A DNA stretch of 64,000 nt from Flavobacteriales bacterium (GTDB lineage Bacteria; Bacteroidota; Bacteroidia; JACJYZ01), in contig JACJYZ010000002.1 of NCBI GenBank assembly GCA_020635855.1, positions 744,001-808,000 on the forward strand, given 5' to 3'. Under the pieces are notes generated by a model, which saw only the letters and a program-made list of their open reading frames with translations, searched no databases and was not told where the DNA came from. Each line of letters starts with the position of its first letter. Positions within the stretch are counted from its first letter, which is position 1. Position numbers and translations under genes: made by a program. Below, in pieces: positions 32,330 to 41,599 of the stretch.

Positions 32330-34144
32330 ATGAAAAGATTGAATCTCATATCCGTGTTTGTCTGCATAAGCCTGATGATTTATGCGAAAACAAACAGATA
32401 CAGGCTCATGTTGCGGGATGATCCTGCAACTACGATTGTTATCGGTTGGGAGCAGGTATCCGGTGATAGTCCGGTGGTATATTATGGCACCATCGACTAC
32501 GGAACGAACTATGCTTTATATCCTTCCGGTCAAGCACCGGATCGTGCTGTTGCATATGGAGGGATGAACAATCAGTATGTGCGCTTAAAAGGTCTTGTGC
32601 CGAACACAGCCTACTATTTCGTGATCCACGATACCGAAGGCACGAGCGAACGGTTCTGGTTCAAAACGGCGCCGTCTGACCCCAGTGCACGTCTTTCGTT
32701 CATTGCCGGTGGGGATTCTCGAAACAATCGGGCTCCTCGTCAGCAGGCTAACAAGCTCGTGGCCAAGTTGCGTCCGCACGCCGTGTTTTTCGGTGGTGAC
32801 ATGACGGCTGATGGTACCGATGTGGAATGGAAGGATTGGATGGACGATTGGCAACTTACCATCGGTATTGACGGCAGGATGGTCCCCATAGTGGCGGCCC
32901 GCGGTAACCATGAGACATCCAACTCCATCATAACAAACTTGTTTGATGTACCCGATTCCAACATTTATTATGCACTTACATTTGCAGGTGGTTTAATCCG
33001 TTGCTATACACTCAATACAGAGATTTCTATTTCGGGTACGCAAACCTCGTGGCTTTCCAGCGATCTTGCTGCAAACGCATCGGTTGCATGGAAGATGGCC
33101 CAGTATCACAAACCCATGCGTCCACATACCAGTGTAAAACCTGAAGGTTTCAGTCAGTACAGCAGTTGGGCGCAAATGTTCTACGATCAGGGTGTGCGTT
33201 TGGTGGTGGAGTGTGATGCGCATACGGTGAAAACCACGTGGCCCATTATGCCATCCGTTGCCATTGGAAGTGAAGAGGGATTTGTTAGGGAAGATGAGAA
33301 AGGGACGGTTTATACCGGGGAAGGATGTTGGGGTGCTCCCTTGCGTTTAAATGACGACGCCAAATCATGGACACGCAACAGTGGAATCTTTAATCAATTC
33401 AAATGGATTTTTGTAAGTGCAGACACCATTGAACTGCGCACCATTGATGTGAACAATGCTGATCAGGTAGGAACGGTAAGTGACAACAATGTCTTCTTGC
33501 CACCTGTCAATCTCAATATCTGGCATCCGGGGAACGGTGCGGTAACCTACATTGTTCAACCCAATCTGGCTCCGGTGGTTTCTTTAACTACACCAGCCAA
33601 TGGAGATGTTTTTCCATCGGTTCAACCCATTGTGCTGGCGGCCACCGCAACCGATCCCGATGGTACCGTGAAGCAGGTGGAGTTTTTTGTGGATGGAAAT
33701 TCAGTGAACATGGATGCCGTTGCACCCTATTCGTTTTCATGGCTGCCCGTTGCCAGTGGAATGTACACTGTTCATGCTTCGGCAACCGATAACGCCGGTG
33801 CCATTACCGATACTCCGCCAGCATCGATTGTTGTGGGTGCATTTTCCGGAACCGGGTATAGGCAATCTACGGCACCTGAACTTGACATTGCCATCAGGCC
33901 GAATCCTGCTCACACGTCAGTTCAAATCATTGTTACCGAGAACAGCCTACAACTGACGGAAGAAGCATGGTTAAGCATATTTGATGTTACCGGTCAACCG
34001 GTGTTATCAAAAAAGGTAACTGTGAGCCATGGCACAAGGGGCTTTTTATTGAATGTGTCTGCTTTGAAGGCAGGGCAATACCTGTTGAAGCTGGATATGG
34101 GAGAACAAACCATTTACAAAAGGTTTATTAAATACAATGAATGA
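32330..34144 (+). CDS. Purple-acid-phosphatase-like metallophosphoesterase, T9SS type A cargo
   Basis: 604 residues. A signal peptide is followed by a fibronectin-like N-terminal domain (about 25-115) with purple-acid-phosphatase phrases (ATTIVIGWEQVSGD, VRLKGLVPNTAYYFVI). The metallophosphoesterase core (about 120-340) has GGDSR, FFGGDMTADG, ARGNHE, AQYHKPMRP and VECDAHT, the usual metal-ligand blocks, with the last block altered from the common GHxH. An Ig-like domain with PVVSLTTPANGDVF (about 410-500) and a type A sorting domain (IRPNPAHTSVQIIV to the end) follow. Expected to hydrolyse phosphate esters at the cell surface; its neighbour PhoX suggests a joint role in phosphorus supply. Confidence 0.86.
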   Translation: MKRLNLISVFVCISLMIYAKTNRYRLMLRDDPATTIVIGWEQVSGDSPVVYYGTIDYGTNYALYPSGQAPDRAVAYGGMNNQYVRLKGLVPNTAYYFVIHDTEGTSERFWFKTAPSDPSARLSFIAGGDSRNNRAPRQQANKLVAKLRPHAVFFGGDMTADGTDVEWKDWMDDWQLTIGIDGRMVPIVAARGNHETSNSIITNLFDVPDSNIYYALTFAGGLIRCYTLNTEISISGTQTSWLSSDLAANASVAWKMAQYHKPMRPHTSVKPEGFSQYSSWAQMFYDQGVRLVVECDAHTVKTTWPIMPSVAIGSEEGFVREDEKGTVYTGEGCWGAPLRLNDDAKSWTRNSGIFNQFKWIFVSADTIELRTIDVNNADQVGTVSDNNVFLPPVNLNIWHPGNGAVTYIVQPNLAPVVSLTTPANGDVFPSVQPIVLAATATDPDGTVKQVEFFVDGNSVNMDAVAPYSFSWLPVASGMYTVHASATDNAGAITDTPPASIVVGAFSGTGYRQSTAPELDIAIRPNPAHTSVQIIVTENSLQLTEEAWLSIFDVTGQPVLSKKVTVSHGTRGFLLNVSALKAGQYLLKLDMGEQTIYKRFIKYNE

Positions 34145-34168
34145 AACGTGCACGGGTGGTCTGGTTAT

Positions 34169-35104
34169 ATGAAACATCGTGACGTGGAATGTCAAAGCAG
34201 TCCGGCTCACCATTCGGGAAGTCAGTTCATCGCCATACTGAAGGTAGCATGCTTTTTCGTTTTTGCGGGTCGTGCGTGGCAGCACCTGGTGTGGGATGCG
34301 CCTTTCCGTGCCCTGTTGTGGGATCAGCGTCTGATGGAGGGGGTGGTTACTTTCCTTACGGGAGCGGATTGGAACAGTTATGTAACGAACCCGGCGGTTG
34401 ATCGGGGAATTCAAATCATGATCAGGTGCGCCGGTTGGTTTTATGTGGTGGCTGCATTGTGTGTATGGTTGGTAAGGAAGGATCGCAAGTGGATGGGATG
34501 GGTGCTATGGGGTGGTGCTTTTCTGCTGGTGTTTTTGTCTTTTCTCGAGTGCAAGGAACGGGCCTTTCAGTTGGGTGTGATGCTCGAGCATGTGATCCAG
34601 ATCGCATGTCCGGTTTTGTTATGGGCTTGGGTGTTTGGTAAGGTAACACTAGGGCGTTGGATGTTGTATGCCCGGCTTGCAATCGCCGCAACGTTTATCG
34701 GACATGGTTTGTATGCGGTAGGGTTTTATCCTCAGCCGGGTGGTTTTGTAGACATGCTCATACATGTGTTCGGCATGTCAGAACCCGCTGCACGGTCTTT
34801 CCTGCAGGTGGCAGCATGTATGGATTTCATCGTGGGCATTGCGATCTTTTTTTCACAGGTTGCAGGACCATTCTTGTTATACGCGGTGGGTTGGGGGTTG
34901 CTGACGGCTTTTGCGCGCATCGCCGCGAACTTCTATGTTGATTTTTTCTGGGAAAGCATCAACCAGTATGCCTTCGAAGTAATGGTGCGTTTGTCGCACG
35001 GACTTCTGCCTTTGGTCCTGTATTCCTTCATGCGATCTGCATTTAAAAAATCAGCAGGTACTGGCCATGGATATGGTAGCCAACAAGAGGGAGCCACATG
35101 TTGA
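34169..35104 (+). CDS. Polytopic inner-membrane protein of unknown function
   Basis: 311 residues from ATG (MKHRDVECQSS); an in-frame GTG at 34148 could add seven. About seven hydrophobic stretches, for example FIAILKVACFFVFAGRAWQHL, WFYVVAALCVWLV, WVLWGGAFLLVFLSFL, IACPVLLWAWVFG, LAIAATFIGHGLYAVGF and LLYAVGWGLLTAFARIAA. The HGLYAVGF segment is reminiscent of DoxX-like proteins, but the match is weak. It starts 24 bases after the metallophosphoesterase stop and may share its transcript. The following gap (35105-35344) has only a short AT-rich hairpin at 35150-35168. Confidence 0.72.
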   Translation: MKHRDVECQSSPAHHSGSQFIAILKVACFFVFAGRAWQHLVWDAPFRALLWDQRLMEGVVTFLTGADWNSYVTNPAVDRGIQIMIRCAGWFYVVAALCVWLVRKDRKWMGWVLWGGAFLLVFLSFLECKERAFQLGVMLEHVIQIACPVLLWAWVFGKVTLGRWMLYARLAIAATFIGHGLYAVGFYPQPGGFVDMLIHVFGMSEPAARSFLQVAACMDFIVGIAIFFSQVAGPFLLYAVGWGLLTAFARIAANFYVDFFWESINQYAFEVMVRLSHGLLPLVLYSFMRSAFKKSAGTGHGYGSQQEGATC

Positions 35105-35344
35105 AGGCATATTTTGAGAAGTTGGTGAAGGAGGGGTGAAGTGTGTTTGATCGAAATTTAATTTCGATTCTTGAAAGCTATTCTCCTAGTGATCAAAATA
35201 AAATTGCGTTTTAGGTTTGCATTCCCTACATTGCATCTCGTGTAAGTGTAGTGACTTTCTTTTGGTGGAAATGATGCCAGGTTATATTGTGTAGGGTTAT
35301 GTCCGACCACATCCTGTCTCATGGCGCTTTTTAAAACTCTTCGT

Positions 35345-38300
35345 ATGAAATTCAGGCCCCTCCCCGCGGTTGTGCTGGCGGTCTTTACCTGCATGGTTCT
35401 GATCGTTGGTAAGTATAAAAGTAGATCCGATGCTGATCTGGTACGTCCGCAGCTGATGGATATTGGTCATCCCGGTGAATATGGTCCCGAGGATGAGAAT
35501 GAAAACAACCCCGACAAGAACAGGTCATGGACGCCGGAAGAAGCGCAGCATTACAAGGCTGAATTCGAAAAGGTACGTAACTCCCTCGCACAGCTTTCTG
35601 CACGGCGGGTATCCGAAGTGCAAGGCAGCTATGCCGGTGGTGCGCTCGGTGGAAACTGGGTTTGTCGTGGCCCTTACAACATGCCGGGAACTTTCTATTA
35701 TACCGAAATGGATGAAGGAACCGACACTGTGTATGCCGTCACCAACGGTCACTATGGCGGTGTGCAGTTCATCTGGAAAGGTACCCTTACAGGTGATGAC
35801 TGGACCCTCATCAATCCCAAACACCCCGCACGTTTTGAAGACCTCATTGTGTTGCCCAAAGGTATCGGTCGCCGTGTGATCGCTGCATACGAGAACGGTG
35901 GTATCATGTATTCCGACAACAGCGGTAAGACATGGAGCAATGCAACCGGACTCCCGTCTTCACTTAAAAGCACCATCGTGAACCGGCAAGACAACAACGT
36001 GATCTATGCGACCGATGGAAAGAAAGTATATAAGTCCACCGATACCGGTGCATCCTTTTCCGAGTTCCAGACCATCGGTTCATCCGCCAGCAATGCCCGG
36101 TTGTATTCACCGCGGTGGAGCAGCCAGCCCAATGCATCCTCCGTATACCTTGCCGTGGATGCGAAGTTCTTCAAACTGAACAGCCAGAAAACTTCTTTCG
36201 ACCAGGTGGGAAGTCCCACCACCGGCGGTCGCATCGGCATTGGTGGCGACAGCCGGAAATTGTGGATCACCCTGAACAACAAGAAATGGTATGTGAGCAC
36301 CAATGACGGTCAGACCTGGACCTACCAACATACAACCAGCGTTTATTACAATGACATAGGTGACGACATGGATGCAGGTCACTACCCCGGCGTGAGCCCG
36401 GAGGATCCGAACATCCTCATCGGTGGGTACACCATTCCGCTCACCACACGCGATGCCGGCGTAACCACCAACTACGAAGCCAACAAGTATTGGGGGTATT
36501 ATCAGAACTCTGTGGGCAATGATCCGAAGGTGCGTACCAATTACCATCCCGATTTCCAGGGCAACCAGTTTTTCTATGATAAGGATGGAAAGCTGATGAC
36601 GCTCCGGTCATCCGACGGCGGTGTGTTTATCTCATACAACGAGTGGACAAAGACCAGCTATCCCAACAAAAGCGACATCGACGGGGTGTACTACAACATC
36701 TCCCTTTTCGATAAACCCACGCAGGAAACCTACCGCGGCGGTTTCATCTACGGTGCAAAAAACATCGATGACATGACCACAGGTACACAGGATCAGGGCT
36801 GGCAGAACACCCGCCTGAACAGCTACGGCAACGACCTCCTTTCCTGGGACCAGGTAGGTGGAGGAGACGGTCCGTGTTGCATTACCGGTGACGGCCTCAT
36901 CGGATGGAGGTACGAATATTTCGGGGAAGGTGTGTTCAGCCGCATTCAATTGTACAATGGCACCACATACAAAGGACTCAGCGGGACCAGCAAAAGTTCT
37001 TCTTCCTATGACTTCAACGGCGGATATTACTTCACGCCGTCGGTAGGCGACTGGAACAACGGAGACCGGATATGGGTGCTCAGCCGCACACTCCGTCGCA
37101 TGGAATACAACACCGGCACGCAGCAATTCTCCGACCTGGAACAGGATCCTGCCAACTCAGGTGATTATGTACAAGGCCTCGCGCAGTCGCATGTGAACCC
37201 AGATGTGGTGTACCTGCTGCAGGATGGTCGGGTATTCAAATCAACCAACCGCGGAACATCGTGGAGCGAGATCGCCGGACAATCGGCAACGGGCATGTCG
37301 GGTTCCAGTCAGAACAAAGGCATGGGGTGGAGTTCGCCCAACGATGAAAAGATCGTGCTTTTCGCTTCCCAATCCGGCACATCGGTGAAGACCATCCTCT
37401 CTAAAGACGGTGGCGTCACCTGGAAGAATGTGACCGGCAGCGGTGCCAACTATTTTCCTTCTGCAGAAGTGAATGGCATGGCGGGCATGTCTGACGGGTC
37501 GATGGTATTTGCATCCACCAACATGGGACCGTATGTGTTCAATGTGGCTGAAGAGAAATGGTATCCGCTGGCAACCGATGACGACGTGCCGGTATTCTGG
37601 GGCCAGATCGTTTACTGTGTGAAGTACGGCAGCCAGGAAGTGGCCAGGTTCTCTACGTGGGGGCAGGGCATCTGGGATTTCAATATCAACGCGATCACCG
37701 CCAGCTTTACAGCCAGCACCACACGCAGCTGCGACGGCATGGTCAGCTTTACCGATCAATCCACCGGCGCCACCAACTGGTCGTGGGATTTCGGTGACGG
37801 CGGTTCATCCTCCACGCAAAACCCCACGCATACCTATACCAGCAATGGAACCTATACGGTTAAGCTAACGGTTGACAATGGTTCCGGCAGCTCAGACCAA
37901 ACCACGCAGCAGGTGGATGTATACATCATGTCGGTACCCACCGCGAATGGTGTGACCATTTGCAGTGGTGATAGCGCCGCGCTGAATGCATCCGGGAGCA
38001 CCGGTGTGTTTGAATGGTACGATGACGGGGGCGGCAACAACAGGGTGGGAGAGGGCACCACCTGGGTCACTCCGGCCTTGACCGCCAGTCAAACGTATTA
38101 TGTATGTGCAAAGGAGAATGTAGCGTCGGGCCATGTGGGGCCCGCAGATACGTTGATCGGAACGGGCGGTATGCACCAGTCGGCCGGTTACGGATTGCTG
38201 TTTGATGCGCTTCAGCCGTTCAGGTTGAAATCGGTATATGTATATGCAGGATCTGCCGGTGAACGCGCGTTCACGGTGAAGGATGGCAACGGCGGAAATG

Positions 38301-39061
38301 TGATCGCGTCCGGAACCGTGAACCTACATGTCGGAGGGCAACGGGTTTTACTCGACTTAGACATACCCCAGGGCGCCGGCAGGTTCCTGCAAATTACAAG
38401 CGACACGATTGACCTGTACAGAAACACCACCGGTGGCGCATTCCCGTATTCGTATGGAGGTTTGGTATCCATCACCGGAACCAATGCACCCAGCGTCGAC
38501 TACTACTATTACTTCTATGATTGGGAAGTGGAAGCCGAAGCGTGTCGCAGCGACCTGGTGCCTGTGCAGGTGACGGTGAACCCGGGCCCCGGCAAGCCGG
38601 TGGTAACCGAGTCGAACAACATACTTACGTCAAGCGTCAGCGGTACCACGTACCAGTGGTACCTGAACGGGCAACCCATTTCCGGGGCCAATGCGCAAAC
38701 GTGTACGCCCTTGGCCGACGGAGATTACACGGTGGAGGTAACGGGCGCGAACGGATGTTCAGACGTTTCGGATATCTATCATTATGTGTACACCGGCATT
38801 CCGTCTGCTATGGAGAATGGCGGAATCCGGGTGTTCCCGAACCCGGGCAACGGTGTGTTTGTGATTTCGTCTTCACAAAACCTGTCATCCGCTACCTTGG
38901 ATGTGATGGACCACAGCGGAAGGAAGATCCGTTCATTGGGCAATGGTGATCTGCAGAAGGGTATGTTCAACGTGGATCTCACCATGTTGCCGGCAGGTAT
39001 CTACTTTGTGGTGCTGAGGTCAGAAGGAACGGTGTGGAGCGGACGGTTGGTGAAAAATTGA
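35345..39061 (+). CDS. Large T9SS type A cargo protein with sortilin-type repeats, PKD and Ig-like domains
   Basis: 1238 residues from the ATG giving MKFRPLPAVV, with a signal-anchor-like hydrophobic start. BNR/sortilin-type repeats (MYSDNSGKTWSNATG, YKSTDTGASFSEF, FKSTNRGTSWSEI, LSKDGGVTWKNV) span about residues 130-775. A PKD domain (TNWSWDFGDGGSSSTQNPTHTY) and Ig-like segments (FEWYDDGGGNN, TYQWYLNGQPISGAN) follow, and the protein ends in a type A sorting domain (VFPNPGNGVFVISS). The module between the PKD and the sorting domain, ending YYYYFYDWEVE, is a clear homologue of the one in the protein at 15249-18689, so the two are distant paralogues. No catalytic site is evident. A CATACAG element begins right after its stop codon. 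Confidence 0.87.
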   Translation: MKFRPLPAVVLAVFTCMVLIVGKYKSRSDADLVRPQLMDIGHPGEYGPEDENENNPDKNRSWTPEEAQHYKAEFEKVRNSLAQLSARRVSEVQGSYAGGALGGNWVCRGPYNMPGTFYYTEMDEGTDTVYAVTNGHYGGVQFIWKGTLTGDDWTLINPKHPARFEDLIVLPKGIGRRVIAAYENGGIMYSDNSGKTWSNATGLPSSLKSTIVNRQDNNVIYATDGKKVYKSTDTGASFSEFQTIGSSASNARLYSPRWSSQPNASSVYLAVDAKFFKLNSQKTSFDQVGSPTTGGRIGIGGDSRKLWITLNNKKWYVSTNDGQTWTYQHTTSVYYNDIGDDMDAGHYPGVSPEDPNILIGGYTIPLTTRDAGVTTNYEANKYWGYYQNSVGNDPKVRTNYHPDFQGNQFFYDKDGKLMTLRSSDGGVFISYNEWTKTSYPNKSDIDGVYYNISLFDKPTQETYRGGFIYGAKNIDDMTTGTQDQGWQNTRLNSYGNDLLSWDQVGGGDGPCCITGDGLIGWRYEYFGEGVFSRIQLYNGTTYKGLSGTSKSSSSYDFNGGYYFTPSVGDWNNGDRIWVLSRTLRRMEYNTGTQQFSDLEQDPANSGDYVQGLAQSHVNPDVVYLLQDGRVFKSTNRGTSWSEIAGQSATGMSGSSQNKGMGWSSPNDEKIVLFASQSGTSVKTILSKDGGVTWKNVTGSGANYFPSAEVNGMAGMSDGSMVFASTNMGPYVFNVAEEKWYPLATDDDVPVFWGQIVYCVKYGSQEVARFSTWGQGIWDFNINAITASFTASTTRSCDGMVSFTDQSTGATNWSWDFGDGGSSSTQNPTHTYTSNGTYTVKLTVDNGSGSSDQTTQQVDVYIMSVPTANGVTICSGDSAALNASGSTGVFEWYDDGGGNNRVGEGTTWVTPALTASQTYYVCAKENVASGHVGPADTLIGTGGMHQSAGYGLLFDALQPFRLKSVYVYAGSAGERAFTVKDGNGGNVIASGTVNLHVGGQRVLLDLDIPQGAGRFLQITSDTIDLYRNTTGGAFPYSYGGLVSITGTNAPSVDYYYYFYDWEVEAEACRSDLVPVQVTVNPGPGKPVVTESNNILTSSVSGTTYQWYLNGQPISGANAQTCTPLADGDYTVEVTGANGCSDVSDIYHYVYTGIPSAMENGGIRVFPNPGNGVFVISSSQNLSSATLDVMDHSGRKIRSLGNGDLQKGMFNVDLTMLPAGIYFVVLRSEGTVWSGRLVKN

Positions 39062-39063
39062 GC

Positions 39064-39230
39064 CCTCCTTCGTTTCACTTCGGCGGGCAAGCATACTGTG
39101 TACAGCAACAGCATACAGCAAGAGCATACAGTTGTTCCGGCAATCCTGATCCATCGTTTTTGAACGGAGTCGTGAAACGTCTTAGCGATTCGGTTGGACC
39201 CAAATATATGCTTGCTCTTAAGATTGTAAA
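39064..39230. repeat. CTGTATG-family element A
   Basis: Starts 3 bases after a stop codon. Left part CCCTCCTTCGTTTCACTTCG, then a CATACAG-type arm (39090-39130), then a core including GTCGTGAAACGTCTTAGC and GATTCGGTTGGA, then a decayed right arm ATATGCTTGCTCTTA. It belongs to the family described in the findings. Confidence 0.7.
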
Positions 39231-39375
39231 GTCGTCTTAAAGAATGATGGTTCTCATTTAAGAAAATGTAAAAAAACTTAAATAGTGAACGAGCTTAATG
39301 AAGATTGTGATCAATTGTTTTAATAACAACAGATGGCTTAGCTGCGCCTACCGGAGTCAAACTTTCTGTAAAAAC

Positions 39376-39465
39376 CCGTTAAACGCCTCTACGATTCGCT
39401 TGGGAGTGGGTACTGTATGCTGTATGCTCTTGCTGTATGCTGTATGCTCTTGCTGTATCCTGTCA
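39376..39465. repeat. CTGTATG-family element B (right half)
   Basis: Core end AAACGCCTCTACGATTCGCTTGGG followed by the arm TGTATGC repeated with TCTTGC interruptions (39412-39464). It may be the far end of element A separated by an insertion. With A it fills most of the 536-bp gap between two T9SS genes; 39231-39375 shows nothing else. Confidence 0.7.
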
Positions 39466-39597
39466 TCTCCCTTTCGTGAACCCAATCCTTCCCTTCATAC
39501 ATTCCTGCTTTTTCCTTCCGGATTATCCCGTATATTGATGGGGTTGCATCTATAGTTCCATCCTTTACCTATTGAAAGTTTCAGACATTAGAACGGT

Positions 39598-41427
39598 ATG
39601 AAAAAGCTCTGTCTATGTATCCTGTCGGTTGTGCTCCTGCAGTTGGCGCACGCCACCAACTACTATTTCTCCGAAAGTCAGGGGAATGATAACTGGTCGG
39701 GTCTTCTGCCTTATCCCGATGGCAATGGCGATGGCCCGAAACGATCGCTCCCGTCAGCATCCAACCTGTTGAATGCAACTGCCGCTCCCGGAGACACTGT
39801 CTTCTTCCTGCGCGGTGATACCTGGTCGGGATCAACCGCTGATCTCACCCTGGCCACCTGTGCCGGTACACCTGGCAATCCAATTGTGATTGATGCGTAT
39901 GGAAGCGGCGCCAAACCCGTATTCGACAAAACCTCAACCGGTAACGTGATTACGGTGCGCGGATCGGGTACACAAGGTGCGGAAAGCGCATACCTGGTGA
40001 TACGGAACATCCACGTAACCACCACCGCAACTCCGGGCAACCGGCCGGTTGGTCTCTACGTGAACGAATCCTTTTATACTTACCTGCCCCATCACATCAC
40101 GTTCGACGGAATGGAAGTGACCGGACTCGCTGCCGGCGTTATCCTGTATACCCACGACAACAGCCTGCTGAATTCTTATGTGGCAGAGAACTATAACATC
40201 GCACCCGAGACAGGCCACAGTCAAGGCGTATATATACAAGGTGAGAACATGACGATCTCTGGAAACCACCTTGTGAACAATGGTAAGCCCGATTCTTGGT
40301 TCGACTGGCACCTGTACCTGGCGCATGGTGAAAATTACACGGTGGAGAACAATGAGATCGAAGGTCATGTGGCTGGTATCAAGGTGAGAACCGTTACCCA
40401 TGCCGTGATTCGTGGCAATGAACTACATGACTTTTACCTGACAGGCATCAGTGCCGGTGGCGACAGCGACTACGGCGAGTCCGACATCCTGATCGAGAAC
40501 AATGTCATCTACCACACCGTAGACGGGATCACCATCAAGGACCAAAGCGGGGGCGGACAGATCGGTGTGGATTCGCTCGTGATCCGGAACAACATTCTTT
40601 ACAGCAATGTGGAGCAGACCGTCACCAGTCTTGGGGATGGATACCCTGGTTATATCGGCATCTCTGATTATCCGGCTACGCGGGTGTATATCTATAACAA
40701 CCTGTTATATGATATTACAGTGAAGAATGCATTGAATGTGGATGCCGGTAGCCTCACGAATGTGTATGTCAAGAATAATATTTTCAATCGCTCCGATGCG
40801 CAATCACCGATGGTGTACATGCGCGGAGCTGCACTCAGTGCAACGGAACTGGATGCCAATCTTTACCATTGCAGCAGCTGCGACCTGTTCCGGATTGATA
40901 ACAGCACCTATGGCAATCTTACTCAGTTCACCACTGCCTATACGGGTCAGGAAAGCATGGGGCAGGAAGGTGACCCGCAGTTGATGAACCCTCCGGTGGA
41001 CTTCCATCTGACCATGGCCAGCACCCTGGCGATCGACAAAGGTGCGGATGCAACCGGCATCTGTGACCTGGACTTTGACGGGGTGACCCGTCCGCTGGAT
41101 GGTGACAATGCAGGCGGTGCACAGTGGGACATCGGTCCGTATGAATACATGGTGAATGTGAACAATGGGTCATTGCCCGAACGGGAAGAATACGTACTGA
41201 CCATGTATCCGAACCCTGCTTCTGGCCAGGTGACCTTCCGTTTCAGAACAGCATCGGACGGACAATTGCAGGTATTCAATTCCCTGGGTGCGCTGGTATT
41301 GGATGTGCCGGTTGCTCCCGGTCAGAAGGCGTATCACTGGCATGAGACCGGTTGCGCGGCGGGTATCTATGTAGTGCAGCTGATCACTGAAAGTGGTGTG
41401 CAAAGAGAGAAGCTGGTGGTGGAGTGA
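39598..41427 (+). CDS. Right-handed parallel beta-helix protein, T9SS type A cargo
   Basis: 609 residues with signal peptide (MKKLCLCILSVVLLQLAHA). From about residue 120 to 420 there are parallel beta-helix turns of the pectate-lyase/NosD type (NMTISGNHLVNNGKP, NYTVENNEIEGHVAG, HAVIRGNELHDFYLTG, DILIENNVIYHTVDG, SLVIRNNILYSN, RVYIYNNLLYD, NVYVKNNIFNRSD). The domain end IDKGADATGICDLDFDGVTRPLDGD is typical of the choice-of-anchor Q type. A type A sorting domain (MYPNPASGQVTFRF to the end) follows. It probably acts on or binds polysaccharide outside the cell; no catalytic residues can be named. Element C begins at the base after its stop. Confidence 0.87.
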   Translation: MKKLCLCILSVVLLQLAHATNYYFSESQGNDNWSGLLPYPDGNGDGPKRSLPSASNLLNATAAPGDTVFFLRGDTWSGSTADLTLATCAGTPGNPIVIDAYGSGAKPVFDKTSTGNVITVRGSGTQGAESAYLVIRNIHVTTTATPGNRPVGLYVNESFYTYLPHHITFDGMEVTGLAAGVILYTHDNSLLNSYVAENYNIAPETGHSQGVYIQGENMTISGNHLVNNGKPDSWFDWHLYLAHGENYTVENNEIEGHVAGIKVRTVTHAVIRGNELHDFYLTGISAGGDSDYGESDILIENNVIYHTVDGITIKDQSGGGQIGVDSLVIRNNILYSNVEQTVTSLGDGYPGYIGISDYPATRVYIYNNLLYDITVKNALNVDAGSLTNVYVKNNIFNRSDAQSPMVYMRGAALSATELDANLYHCSSCDLFRIDNSTYGNLTQFTTAYTGQESMGQEGDPQLMNPPVDFHLTMASTLAIDKGADATGICDLDFDGVTRPLDGDNAGGAQWDIGPYEYMVNVNNGSLPEREEYVLTMYPNPASGQVTFRFRTASDGQLQVFNSLGALVLDVPVAPGQKAYHWHETGCAAGIYVVQLITESGVQREKLVVE

Positions 41428-41594
41428 GCCCTCCTTCGTTTCACTTCGGCGGGCAAGCATACAGCATACAGCATACAGCATACAGCAAATGTACTTCTTC
41501 CAACTAAAAACATAAAAGTGTTTCACGGATCGGTTATGGGATGATCGATCAGGGACGACGTATCTACTGTATGCTCTTGCTGTATGCCGTTGCA
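41428..41594. repeat. CTGTATG-family element C (core in reverse orientation)
   Basis: Begins directly at a stop codon with the same CCCTCCTTCGTTTCACTTCG block as element A. Then come five CATACAG heptamers, a core reading as the reverse complement of elements D-F (ACATAAAAGTGTTTCACGGATC, ATCGATCAGGGACGACG), then CTGTATGCTCTTGCTGTATG. It occupies the gap between two convergent genes. Confidence 0.75.
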
Positions 41595-41599
41595 GTTTC

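Noticed and set aside
35150..35168. Terminator after the membrane protein gene at 34169-35104
   Set aside because: The hairpin ATCGAAAT/ATTTCGAT is AT-rich with a 3-base loop and no following T-run, so it is weak evidence.
39034..39555. Open frames made of repeat sequence (peptides such as LYAVCCML)
   Set aside because: They are translations of the CTGTATG heptamers and change with repeat number; the same applies to frames at 45166-45721, 48915-49241 and 49720-50086.
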